From Gemmatimonadaceae bacterium (GTDB lineage Bacteria; Gemmatimonadota; Gemmatimonadetes; Gemmatimonadales; Gemmatimonadaceae): a stretch of DNA of 61,255 nucleotides. The translations under genes were made by a program, and so were the position numbers. The notes below the pieces were generated by a model that saw only the letters and a program-made list of their open reading frames with translations, was not told the origin of the DNA and made no database searches. The stretch is from positions 1 to 61,255 of the forward strand of contig DATLTC010000024.1 in NCBI GenBank assembly GCA_035533755.1, in the 5' to 3' direction. Positions 8,596 through 15,937 of the stretch are shown piece by piece (the first letter of the stretch is position 1; each line of letters starts with the position of its first letter).

Positions 8596-9678
8596 TTATG
8601 CGTCGCCGAAGCTTATGCCGGTGGATCGCGCGGTCTGGACCACGTCGTGATCGGGCTCCACCCGCTTGGACTGGCGCAGGGCGTCGGCTATGGGAATCGT
8701 GATGATGTGCGGTGATTGCAGGGCTACCATGTGTCCCCACCGCTCGTTGGCCACCGCCACCACCGCGGCGCCCCCGAACCGGGTGGCGAGCAGACGGTCG
8801 TAGCCGGTGGGCTGGCCGCCGCGCTGGAGGTGCCCGAGCACCAGCGTCCGCGTCTCCTTGCCCGTCCGCTCCTCGATGGCGCGGCCCACCACTTCGGCCA
8901 CGCCGCCCAGCCGCGCCTCGCCGCCCGGAACGGCCCGCTCCACCGTATACGGAACGCCGCCGCGCGGGAACGCGCCCTCGGCCACCACCACGATCGAAAA
9001 GTGGCGGCCCGAGCGGTCGCGCGTGCGGATCTTGTCGCACACGCGCTCGATGTCGTACGGGATCTCGGGAATCAGGATCACGTCGGCGGTGCCGGCGAGC
9101 CCGGCGTGGAGGGCGATGAACCCGGCGTGGCGCCCCATCACCTCCATCACGATCACGCGATCATGGCTCTCCGCCGTGGTATGCAGCCGGTCGATCGCTT
9201 CGAGCGCCGTGTTGACCGCCGTGTCGAAACCGAACGTGCTGATCGTGGCGCTCACGTCGTTGTCGATCGTCTTCGGCACGCCCACCACGTGCAGGCCCTT
9301 GGCGTGGAGCTGCTGGGCCAGGTGCAGCGACCCGTCGCCGCCGATCGAGATCAGGGCGTCGATGCCGAGTTGGCGCGCATTCTCGATCAACTCATCGGAG
9401 CGGTCCACCTCGATCACCGTCCCGCCGGGCTGCTGCACCGGCCAGCGGAACGGATTGCCGCGGTTGGTGGTGCGGAGGATGGTGCCGCCCAGATGCGCGA
9501 TCCCGCGCACCGAGTCGGCGTTGAGCGTCATGACCTCGTCCTCGCCCAGCAGGCCGAAGTAGCCACGCTTGATGCCCAGCACCTCCCAGCCGCGCTGGGC
9601 CGCCGAGAGCACGGCGGCGTGGATGACGGCGTTGAGTCCGGGGGCGTCGCCGCCGCCCGTGGAGATGGCGATGCGCAT
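8596..9678 (-). CDS. pfkA: 6-phosphofructokinase (group III type)
   Basis: PfkA phosphorylates fructose 6-phosphate in glycolysis. The 360-residue protein has the N-terminal STGGGDAPGLNAV loop, GGDGS at residues 113-117, PKTIDNDV from residue 135 and the substrate loop MEVMGRHAGFIAL. Gly in GGDGS is the ATP-type residue, whereas Lys in PKTIDND is the residue seen in pyrophosphate-dependent enzymes, where classical ATP enzymes have Gly. This mix is known from actinobacterial group III enzymes, which mostly use ATP. Phosphoryl donor therefore cannot be fixed from sequence. A small lipoprotein gene lies 285 bp upstream on the same strand's 5' side, ending 13 bp from the pfkA start. Confidence 0.95.
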   Translation of the reverse strand: MRIAISTGGGDAPGLNAVIHAAVLSAAQRGWEVLGIKRGYFGLLGEDEVMTLNADSVRGIAHLGGTILRTTNRGNPFRWPVQQPGGTVIEVDRSDELIENARQLGIDALISIGGDGSLHLAQQLHAKGLHVVGVPKTIDNDVSATISTFGFDTAVNTALEAIDRLHTTAESHDRVIVMEVMGRHAGFIALHAGLAGTADVILIPEIPYDIERVCDKIRTRDRSGRHFSIVVVAEGAFPRGGVPYTVERAVPGGEARLGGVAEVVGRAIEERTGKETRTLVLGHLQRGGQPTGYDRLLATRFGGAAVVAVANERWGHMVALQSPHIITIPIADALRQSKRVEPDHDVVQTARSTGISFGDA

Positions 9679-9691
9679 GCTGGAACGGAAG

Positions 9692-9943
9692 CTAGTCCCG
9701 GGGGGGCGGCCACGGTACGTGCGTGAGCGTGGCCAGCCGCTCGATGAGCGTGTCCTGGTGCGCCACCACGGCGCGGAGCGAATCCACCGTGCCCTTGAGG
9801 TCCTGCACGTCCTGCTGCATGCCGGTCACGGCGTTGCTCATGTCCATGACGGCCTGCGCGGTGCTGGCCTGGGCGCGCGGGTCCACGCAGCTCCCGAGGG
9901 CGACCACGACCGCCAGCGGTCCGAGGAGACGAATGATGCGCAT
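9692..9943 (-). CDS. small coiled-coil lipoprotein (Lpp-like)
   Basis: An 83-residue protein with a type II signal: positively charged MRII, a hydrophobic run and the lipobox ALGSC, giving Cys19 as the lipidated residue. The mature 64 residues are a heptad-like helix (MDMSNAVTGMQQDVQDLKG onward) ending in PWPPPRD. This resembles murein-lipoprotein-type trimeric coiled coils, although it ends in Asp rather than the Lys that links Lpp to peptidoglycan. A run of seven G bases on the + strand (about 9700-9706) codes the Pro tail. It lies directly upstream of pfkA (13-bp gap), so the two may be cotranscribed. Confidence 0.75.
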   Translation of the reverse strand: MRIIRLLGPLAVVVALGSCVDPRAQASTAQAVMDMSNAVTGMQQDVQDLKGTVDSLRAVVAHQDTLIERLATLTHVPWPPPRD

Positions 9944-10080
9944 GTGGGGGATGGGCTGGGGTATTCGGGGAAGATGGACGGGCGCGCGCGGGGCGTCGAG
10001 GGTGGGCGCGCGGCGGCGGAGCGATGCGCCCGGCGCGAAGATGGTGCGCCCGCAAGGCCCCGCGCCCGCCAGGTTGGCAC

Positions 10081-10506
10081 ATGCGTCCCGCCCGCGCCAA
10101 CACCCTCCCCGAACTCCTCATCGCGCTCACGCTCGTCGCCGTGATCATGGCCCTGGCGGTGCCCCACATGGCTGCGTCGCTCGACCGGGCTGCGGCGCAT
10201 TCCGCGTCCCAGGAAATCGAATCCATTTTCGCGGCCGCCCGCTCCGAGGCGCTCGCCCGGCACTGCACGGTGTGGGTGGTGATCGACAGCGCGGGGGCCG
10301 CGATCCACCTCCGGGTGCCGGGCCGCGGAACCCGCACCCGGCTCCTGGGGTCTGTGTATGGAGTCGTGCTGTCCGCCACCCGCGATTCCATGAGTTACGA
10401 TGGGCGCGGACTGGGCCGGGGAGCGGCAAATCTGACGGTGATCGTCGCGCGGGGCCTGGTCCGGGACACCGTCGTGGTGTCGCGGCTGGGCCGAGTGCGG
10501 CGGTAG
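10081..10506 (+). CDS. GspH/FimT-like minor pseudopilin
   Basis: I prefer the ATG at 10081 (141 residues). It places a type IV prepilin signal at the N terminus: a short basic leader, then TLPELLIALTLVAVIMALAV, with the conserved Glu at +5 of the mature helix. The residue before cleavage appears to be Ala instead of the usual Gly. The remainder is a small beta-rich domain as in FimT/GspH minor pilins, which prime pilus or type II secretion pseudopilus assembly. No other pilus genes are adjacent, so it is an orphan. Divergent from the lipoprotein gene. Confidence 0.75.
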   Translation: MRPARANTLPELLIALTLVAVIMALAVPHMAASLDRAAAHSASQEIESIFAAARSEALARHCTVWVVIDSAGAAIHLRVPGRGTRTRLLGSVYGVVLSATRDSMSYDGRGLGRGAANLTVIVARGLVRDTVVVSRLGRVRR

Positions 10507-10628
10507 CGGACCCGCTCGGCGCGTAGCCGGAGGGGGTCGCCGGCCCTCGGCGGAGCTCGGCCACCCCCCTCCACCGTGCCGCGCTAGATTCCAAAAAGTT
10601 CGCGTGCAGGTCACGGATTGGTCTCTCC

Positions 10629-10644
10629 CGTGATCCACATCACG
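10629..10644. promoter_or_regulatory. CRP/FNR-type palindrome upstream of the sigma/CBM48 operon
   Basis: The sequence CGTGATCCACATCACG is a perfect 6+4+6 inverted repeat whose core GTGA-N6-TCAC equals the consensus half-sites of CRP-family regulators. It lies 46 bp before the sigma factor ATG, a place suited to activation or repression. No regulator gene is in the window; the assignment rests on sequence symmetry alone. Confidence 0.45.
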
Positions 10645-10690
10645 CAGGAATGTGACGCTGCGCCGTTGGGGGTGGGTTATTCCTCATGAG

Positions 10691-11233
10691 ATGAGCGACG
10701 ACGCTGCCGACGTCCGACGTGTGCTCAGCGGTGACGTTGACGCATACGCGGCGCTGGTGGATCGGTACTACGACCAGTGCGCCCGGTACGCCGTCCGGAT
10801 GCTGGGCAACCGGGACGACGCCGAAGATGCCCTGCAGGCCACGTTCCTGCGGGCCTATCGGGCGCTGGCCAAGTACCAGGAACGGGACAAGTTCAGCGCG
10901 TGGCTGTACCGCATTCTGGTGAACCAGTGCCGGAGTCTGGCGGCTCGGCGGACGCAGCGGGAGCGGGTCTTCGTTCGCGAGGAGGCGTTGCTGCTCAATG
11001 CGCCGGACGACGCGGCGTCGGGGTGGTCGGGTGAGGATGAGGAGTTCGTACAGCGGGTGTTGAGCGAGCTGGACCCGTTGCTGCGTGAGGCGTTTCTCCT
11101 CAAGTACATCGAGGAATTGAGCTACGAGGAGATGGCCGCGCTCACCGGCGTCGGCGTCTCCGCGCTGAAGATGCGGGTGAAACGCGCATGTGACCGTCTG
11201 CGCGAGAGATGGGAGCGCATTAAGCATGACTGA
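10691..11233 (+). CDS. ECF-type RNA polymerase sigma factor
   Basis: The 180-residue reading from ATG 10691 gives a compact two-domain sigma factor; an in-frame ATG at 10652 would add 13 atypical residues. Region 2 is seen in RYYDQCARYAVRML and DAEDALQATFLRAYRAL, with the core-binding FSAWLYRILVNQCRS after it. Region 4 is the helix-turn-helix ELSYEEMAALTGVGVSALKM. It should direct RNA polymerase to a small regulon. Its stop lies inside the start of the next gene (8-bp overlap), which takes the usual anti-sigma position. The next three genes appear to belong to the same transcript. A CRP-like palindrome lies upstream. Confidence 0.92.
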   Translation: MSDDAADVRRVLSGDVDAYAALVDRYYDQCARYAVRMLGNRDDAEDALQATFLRAYRALAKYQERDKFSAWLYRILVNQCRSLAARRTQRERVFVREEALLLNAPDDAASGWSGEDEEFVQRVLSELDPLLREAFLLKYIEELSYEEMAALTGVGVSALKMRVKRACDRLRERWERIKHD

Positions 11234-11834
11234 ATCCAACCAGGATCCGTACGTCGAGTGGATCGCAGCGGAGGCGCGGCGGCCAGTGCAACTGGCGGCC
11301 GACGCCCGCGTGCGCATCATGGACGCGGTCCGTGCCACCCCGCTGCCGGCGCGCCCTCGCCGCGGCAGCCGGTGGCTCACGGCACCGCGGACGCTCGCGC
11401 TGTCTCCCCTGGCGAGTGCGGTTCTGGCCGCCGGCCTGGTGGGCATCGGGGTCCTCGTTGGAATCTCCACCACAAGCCGGGACGGCCGCCAGCAGGCCGA
11501 GCAGCCCACCGCTGTCGCTGCGAATGCGCAGCTCCCGGTCCACGATTCACTGCAGGTCCACCGCTTCGAGTTGCGCGATCCGCTGGCGTCCAACGTCTCC
11601 CTCGTCGGTGATTTCAACGAGTGGAGCGCGTCGGCCACGCCCATGGAGCGCACGGCTGACGGCAAGTGGACGGTGACGGTCCACCTTCCGCCGGGCCGGC
11701 ACGTGTACGCGTTCATCGTGGACGGCGCCAAGGGCTCCACCTGGATGCCCGATCCGGCGGCGCTCCGTGCTCCGGACGACGGGTACGGGGCCCCCAATTC
11801 GGTCGTGCTCGTGGGCCAGGGATCGGCCACATGA
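11226..11834 (+). CDS. single-pass membrane protein with C-terminal CBM48 (AMPK glycogen-binding) domain; possible anti-sigma factor
   Basis: 202 residues. An N-terminal cytoplasmic part (about 1-58, Arg-rich) is followed by one membrane segment (about 62-81) and a Gln/Ala-rich linker. A periplasmic CBM48/AMPK-beta-like domain follows (about 112-200), with VSLVGDFNEWS at 124-134 and the PGRHVYAFIVDG strand. In the AMPK family this fold binds alpha-glucans. The position immediately after an ECF sigma gene, overlapping it, suggests an anti-sigma role, but I see no zinc-binding HxxxCxxC. The start ATG 11226 is fixed by the overlap. It also overlaps the next gene as ATGA. Role as glucan sensor is inference. 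Confidence 0.85.
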   Translation: MTESNQDPYVEWIAAEARRPVQLAADARVRIMDAVRATPLPARPRRGSRWLTAPRTLALSPLASAVLAAGLVGIGVLVGISTTSRDGRQQAEQPTAVAANAQLPVHDSLQVHRFELRDPLASNVSLVGDFNEWSASATPMERTADGKWTVTVHLPPGRHVYAFIVDGAKGSTWMPDPAALRAPDDGYGAPNSVVLVGQGSAT

Positions 11835-12454
11835 ACCGGCGCAACGTTCGGTGCGCGCTCTCGGCGCTGCTCGCGGTGGCCATGGCCGCTCCGTCGCTCC
11901 TTGCCCAGGGCCCCGACCCGCTGGCCAAGCTCGACACGGCCAGTCGCCGCATGGTCCAGTCGCTCATCGATTCGGCGCGTGCCGAGGGGCTTCCCACGCA
12001 GCCGGTGATCTCGAAGGCGCAGGAAGGGGTGAGCAAGCATGTGAGCGGCCCCGTCATCGCCCGCGTGGTGCGGACGGTGTTCCTCTCGCTCCGCCAGGCG
12101 CGGGCCACCCTGGGATCGGGCGCCAATCGCGATGAACTGACTGCCGGAGCGGCGGCGCTGCAGGCCGGAATCCCGGCCGCGGCCCTCATCGACCTGCGCC
12201 ACGCCGGCCGCGGAAAATCGATCACCGTGCCCCTGGTGGTGCTCGCCGACCTCGTCACCCGCGGCGTCCCGCGCGACACGGCATCCCGCGCGATCCTCCA
12301 GCTCTGGCAGGGGGGGGCCGGCGATGCCGATCTTCTGGGCTTGCCGCGGGCGGTGGAACAAGACATAGTATCGGGAGCCGCACCGGGTGACGCGCTCCTC
12401 AATAGAGCGCGTACCATCCCGATTCGGCTGCCGCCTGCCAAGGTCCCCGAGTAG
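11831..12454 (+). CDS. periplasmic helical protein of unknown function in the sigma/CBM48 operon
   Basis: 207 residues starting at ATG 11831 within the ATGA overlap. A signal peptide (RRNVRCALSALLAVAMAAPS, cleavage near LLAQ) predicts export. The mature protein is Ala/Leu-rich and mostly helical, with no cysteine and no motif I recognise. A run of eight G bases (12310-12317) lies in frame in the last third. It is sandwiched between two CBM48 proteins, so it is probably part of the same envelope complex or pathway. No function can be assigned. Confidence 0.8.
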   Translation: MNRRNVRCALSALLAVAMAAPSLLAQGPDPLAKLDTASRRMVQSLIDSARAEGLPTQPVISKAQEGVSKHVSGPVIARVVRTVFLSLRQARATLGSGANRDELTAGAAALQAGIPAAALIDLRHAGRGKSITVPLVVLADLVTRGVPRDTASRAILQLWQGGAGDADLLGLPRAVEQDIVSGAAPGDALLNRARTIPIRLPPAKVPE

Positions 12455-12472
12455 CGGCTCGCGGTTACCCGA

Positions 12473-13693
12473 ATGCCGAGCTCGTATCGAATGTTCGAGC
12501 TGAAGCCCAGCACCGCAGTCCTCGCCATCGGCCTCGTCCTGCTCATTCCGCAGCACGAGGCCTCGGCGCAGATCGTCTCGCGGCTCGAGGCGGGCGGGCT
12601 GATGAGCTCCACCCCGGGCTTTCTCCCGGCCAGCGCCATCAGCCTCACCCCGGACGTGCGCTACGACGGGCAGGTGCTCAAGGTCAGCGCCCGCGGCTCG
12701 GCCTGGATCAACGGGCAGTCGTGGCAGTTGGCCGACGGACAGGTCTCGGCCTCGGTCACCACGCCCACCCGGCATCACCTGAGCGCCCAGCTCATCGGCA
12801 ACGCGAGCCGGGCGTATTACGACGAACTCAACCAGAACGAACAGATCGACGCCGAAGCACGGGTCCATCTGGTGTTCTCGCAGAAGGGTGGGCTGTGGCT
12901 GGAGACCGGCGTGGCGCGTCCCTGGCGCGTGGCCGTGGTATCGGCCGTGGACGTGGCGGGCGCCGGCGCCTGGACCCAGTTGGGCGGGGCCACGCTCACG
13001 GGCACCTACACCAACTTCGCGTTCACCAAGATCGCGAGTTCCAAGGATTCCACCGGCGCCGCGCAGGCGTGCAGCACGCAGACGGACAACAACAGCTGCC
13101 TGCGCCAGTCGCATTTCAGCGACGTGCAGGGCACGGTCCACTGGGAGAAATCGTTCTTCGAGATCAACGCGCAGACCGGCTATCGGTTTGGTGACAACAA
13201 CGACGTCACCCCCGATTCGCGCCGGTGGGCGTCGGCGAGCGCCGTCGTCTGGCTCTCGTCCGACATGGCGGTGGTCGTGGGCGGCGGGCGGCAGCCGGCC
13301 AATCCGGCCCGCGGGCTGCCGGCCCGCAATTATGCCAACCTTGGCGTGATGCTTGCCGCATGGCCGGCGATGACCGAGGGCGCCGTGCCCATCGAAGCCC
13401 GCGCCAGCGCGATCAGCAAGTTCGATATCAGTTCGGCCGGCACGTCCCTGGAGCGCGTGCAGGTGCACATCGCGGGCGTGCAGTCGGTGGACGTCATGGG
13501 CGACTTCACCGATTGGGAGCCGGTGGCGATGGTCCAGCGCGGCCGCGACCTCTGGGAAGCCCTGGTGCCCATCGGCGCCGGCGTGCACCAGCTCAACGTG
13601 CGCGTGGACGGCGGCAAGTGGCAGCCGCCCCCGGGCGCGCCCACGATGCGCGACGGATTCAACGGCGAAGTGGGCGTGCTGGTGATCCGGTAG
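12473..13693 (+). CDS. outer-membrane-barrel-like protein with C-terminal CBM48 domain
   Basis: 406 residues. A signal peptide ends near residue 33 (HEASAQ). Residues about 35-320 alternate polar and hydrophobic strands with aromatic ends (for example TVHWEKSFFEINAQTGYRF), as in outer-membrane beta-barrels. The C-terminal 80 residues are a second CBM48/AMPK-type domain with VDVMGDFTDWEPV and PIGAGVHQLNVRVDGG. It follows the periplasmic gene by 18 bp and ends 7 bp from the convergent helicase. The natural reading is an outer-membrane protein presenting a glucan-binding domain, with its partner in the inner membrane. Barrel prediction is by eye; CBM48 is clear. Confidence 0.8.
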   Translation: MPSSYRMFELKPSTAVLAIGLVLLIPQHEASAQIVSRLEAGGLMSSTPGFLPASAISLTPDVRYDGQVLKVSARGSAWINGQSWQLADGQVSASVTTPTRHHLSAQLIGNASRAYYDELNQNEQIDAEARVHLVFSQKGGLWLETGVARPWRVAVVSAVDVAGAGAWTQLGGATLTGTYTNFAFTKIASSKDSTGAAQACSTQTDNNSCLRQSHFSDVQGTVHWEKSFFEINAQTGYRFGDNNDVTPDSRRWASASAVVWLSSDMAVVVGGGRQPANPARGLPARNYANLGVMLAAWPAMTEGAVPIEARASAISKFDISSAGTSLERVQVHIAGVQSVDVMGDFTDWEPVAMVQRGRDLWEALVPIGAGVHQLNVRVDGGKWQPPPGAPTMRDGFNGEVGVLVIR

Positions 13694-13700
13694 CGCGGCC

Positions 13701-14909
13701 TCAGTCGGCGGCGACCGTGCCGAAATCGAACCCCGGCACGGAAATGCGCGCGATCGGCGCGCCGATCATGCGCTCGATGGTGCGGACCATCGCGATCTCG
13801 TTGGGCGCCATGAACGTGAAGGCATCCCCCGTGGCGTCGGCGCGGCCGGTGCGCCCGATGCGGTGGACGTAGTCCTCGGGCTGCTGCGGCACGTCATAGT
13901 TGATCACGTGCGAGATCCCGGAGATGTCGAGGCCGCGCTGGGCGATGTCGGTGGCCACGAGCACGCGGATCTTGCCGTCCTTGAAGTCGGCCAGGGCCTT
14001 GGTGCGCTGGGCCTGCGTCTTGTCGGCGTGCATGGCGGTGGCGCTGATGCCCTCGTGCTCCAGATCCCGCACCACGCGATCAGAGCCGTGCTTGGTGCGG
14101 CTGAACACGAGCACGGAGTCCATCCCGCTCTCCTTGAGCAGTTGCGCCAGCAGCGCCGTCTTCCGCTCCTGCGGCACCGGGTACACGGCGTGCGTCACCG
14201 TGCTCGCCGCGGAGGAACGAATGCCGATCTGCACGACGATCGGCTTGCGGAGGTACTTGCGCGCCAGGGCCTCGACTTCGGGCGGCATCGTGGCGCTGAA
14301 CAGGAGCGTCTGCCGGTAGCGCGGAATCTCGGCCACGATCCGGTTGATCTGCGGCGCGAACCCCATGTCGAGCATGCGATCCGCCTCGTCGAGCACCAGC
14401 ACTTCGAGGTCGTCGAACACCACGTTCTGCCGCTCGAGGTGGTCGATCATCCGGCCCGGCGTGGCGACCACGACATCGACGCCGGCCCGCAGCTTCTTCT
14501 GCTGGGGGTCGAGCGGTACCCCGCCGTACACCGGCGCCACGTCGAGGTCCGCGTACTTGGCGTACTTCTGCACGCTCTCTTCCACCTGCACGCACAGCTC
14601 GCGCGTGGGCGTGAGGATGAGGGCTCGCGTGCGGCGCGGCCCGCCCGTGAGCCGGTCCACGATCGGCAGCGTGAACGCCGCCGTCTTGCCGGTGCCGGTC
14701 TGCGCCAACCCCATGATGTCGCGGCCCTTGAGAACGAGCGGAATGGCCTGCAACTGGATGGGCGTCGGCTCGCGATATCCGGCATCCGCCACGGCGTGCA
14801 ACACCGGTTCGGAGAGCCCCAGACCGGCGAACGTCGCCGACGGCTCGGATGACTCAGGGGACTGGGACGGCTCGGATGGCTCCGATTTCGGTTTCTTCTG
14901 TCTTGGCAT
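13701..14909 (-). CDS. DEAD-box RNA helicase (RhlE-like)
   Basis: 402 residues with the full DEAD-box set: Q motif (PTPIQLQAIP), motif I AQTGTGKT, Ia PTRELC, II DEAD, III SAT, V ATDIAQRGLD and VI HRIGRTGR. The core is followed by a short tail only, unlike CsdA/DeaD with long RNA-binding C-termini, which suggests an RhlE-type enzyme acting in ribosome assembly or RNA decay. The first 25 residues are a repetitive Ser-Pro-Glu stretch (PSEPSQSPESSEPS). It is last of three same-strand genes (hypothetical, hydrolase, helicase), 35 bp after the hydrolase. Confidence 0.93.
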   Translation of the reverse strand: MPRQKKPKSEPSEPSQSPESSEPSATFAGLGLSEPVLHAVADAGYREPTPIQLQAIPLVLKGRDIMGLAQTGTGKTAAFTLPIVDRLTGGPRRTRALILTPTRELCVQVEESVQKYAKYADLDVAPVYGGVPLDPQQKKLRAGVDVVVATPGRMIDHLERQNVVFDDLEVLVLDEADRMLDMGFAPQINRIVAEIPRYRQTLLFSATMPPEVEALARKYLRKPIVVQIGIRSSAASTVTHAVYPVPQERKTALLAQLLKESGMDSVLVFSRTKHGSDRVVRDLEHEGISATAMHADKTQAQRTKALADFKDGKIRVLVATDIAQRGLDISGISHVINYDVPQQPEDYVHRIGRTGRADATGDAFTFMAPNEIAMVRTIERMIGAPIARISVPGFDFGTVAAD

Positions 14910-14944
14910 CGTTCGTGAACGCTAACGCCGCTCACGGCCGGTCG

Positions 14945-15937
14945 CTACTCGCGCGCGAACGCGACCAACGCCGCGTTCACGTCGGCCGGGCACTCCTCGT
15001 TCACGGCGTGCCCCCCCGCCACGCGCACCGTACGCAGCCCGGGAACCGCCCCAGCGGCGGTCTCGCCGGCCGCGATCAGGTGATCGTGGGTGCCGAGCAC
15101 GAGCAGCACCGGACAGCTGATGCCGGCGAGTGCCGCCGCCGGATACGGCTCCCACGAGAATCGATGCAGACATGCCACCACGGCCGCCGCATATCCCGGC
15201 TGGCGCGACGTGGCCCAGTACTCGTCCACGACGCGCGCGGTCACGCGCGATGAATCCCAGTAGGCCAGGTGCAGGAACAGGTCCACGAGCGGGCGGGACA
15301 CGATGTACGGGGCCAGGTCGCGTAGCCCCAGCGGCGTGACCGCCTTCGCGATCGCCATGAACCGCACGTTCCCGAGCCCCGCCGGATTGATGGGCGCGAT
15401 GGCGCCCACGCGCGGATGGCGCTCGATGGCCAGCCCGAGGGCGATCGCGCCTCCCATGCTCACGCCCACCACGCATGCGTCGCGCACGTCGAGCGCGTCG
15501 AGCAGCGCGCCCACGGCGGCGGTCATCGCGGGGCGCGAGTACGCGTCCAGGGCCGACGGCTTGTCGCTCAGGCCGTGCCCGGGCAGGTCGAGCGCGATGG
15601 CGCGGAATCCCGCCGCGGCCAGCGCCGGCAGCGCGTCGCGATACGAGTATGCCGATGCGCCCCAGCCGTGCACGAGGACCATGGGCCTGCCAGCGGGCGA
15701 TCCCGCTTCGAGCACCCGCAGGCGGACGCCGTCGTGCACCGGTACATACCGCACCGTGATCCCCGCGACGTGCGCGGGAAAGATCTCCTCCGGGAGCAGA
15801 TGCGCGGATCCGCCGCCGGGCCGTGGCGCCGCGCCATCGCGAGGCGTGCCGCCCCCCGCCGCCGGCGTCAGATGACTTCGATCGACCGACCCGCCAGGCG
15901 CGCGATGAGCCCCAATCGGAAGGTCACGTCGGTCCAC
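14945..15937 (-). CDS. alpha/beta-fold hydrolase
   Basis: Serine hydrolase of the alpha/beta fold. The oxyanion motif HGWGAS, nucleophile elbow GVSMGG, acid in LGTHDHL and final His in AGGHAVNEE are all present. The start is uncertain. A GTG at 15937 gives 330 residues and overlaps the upstream gene by 70 bp; a GTG at 15754 gives 269 residues and begins right at the catalytic domain. I list the longer one because the PEEIFPAHV segment between them looks like a conserved lead-in. Substrate is unknown. It is probably cotranscribed with the flanking genes on the same strand. Confidence 0.85.
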   Translation of the reverse strand: MDRRDLPIGAHRAPGGSVDRSHLTPAAGGGTPRDGAAPRPGGGSAHLLPEEIFPAHVAGITVRYVPVHDGVRLRVLEAGSPAGRPMVLVHGWGASAYSYRDALPALAAAGFRAIALDLPGHGLSDKPSALDAYSRPAMTAAVGALLDALDVRDACVVGVSMGGAIALGLAIERHPRVGAIAPINPAGLGNVRFMAIAKAVTPLGLRDLAPYIVSRPLVDLFLHLAYWDSSRVTARVVDEYWATSRQPGYAAAVVACLHRFSWEPYPAAALAGISCPVLLVLGTHDHLIAAGETAAGAVPGLRTVRVAGGHAVNEECPADVNAALVAFARE

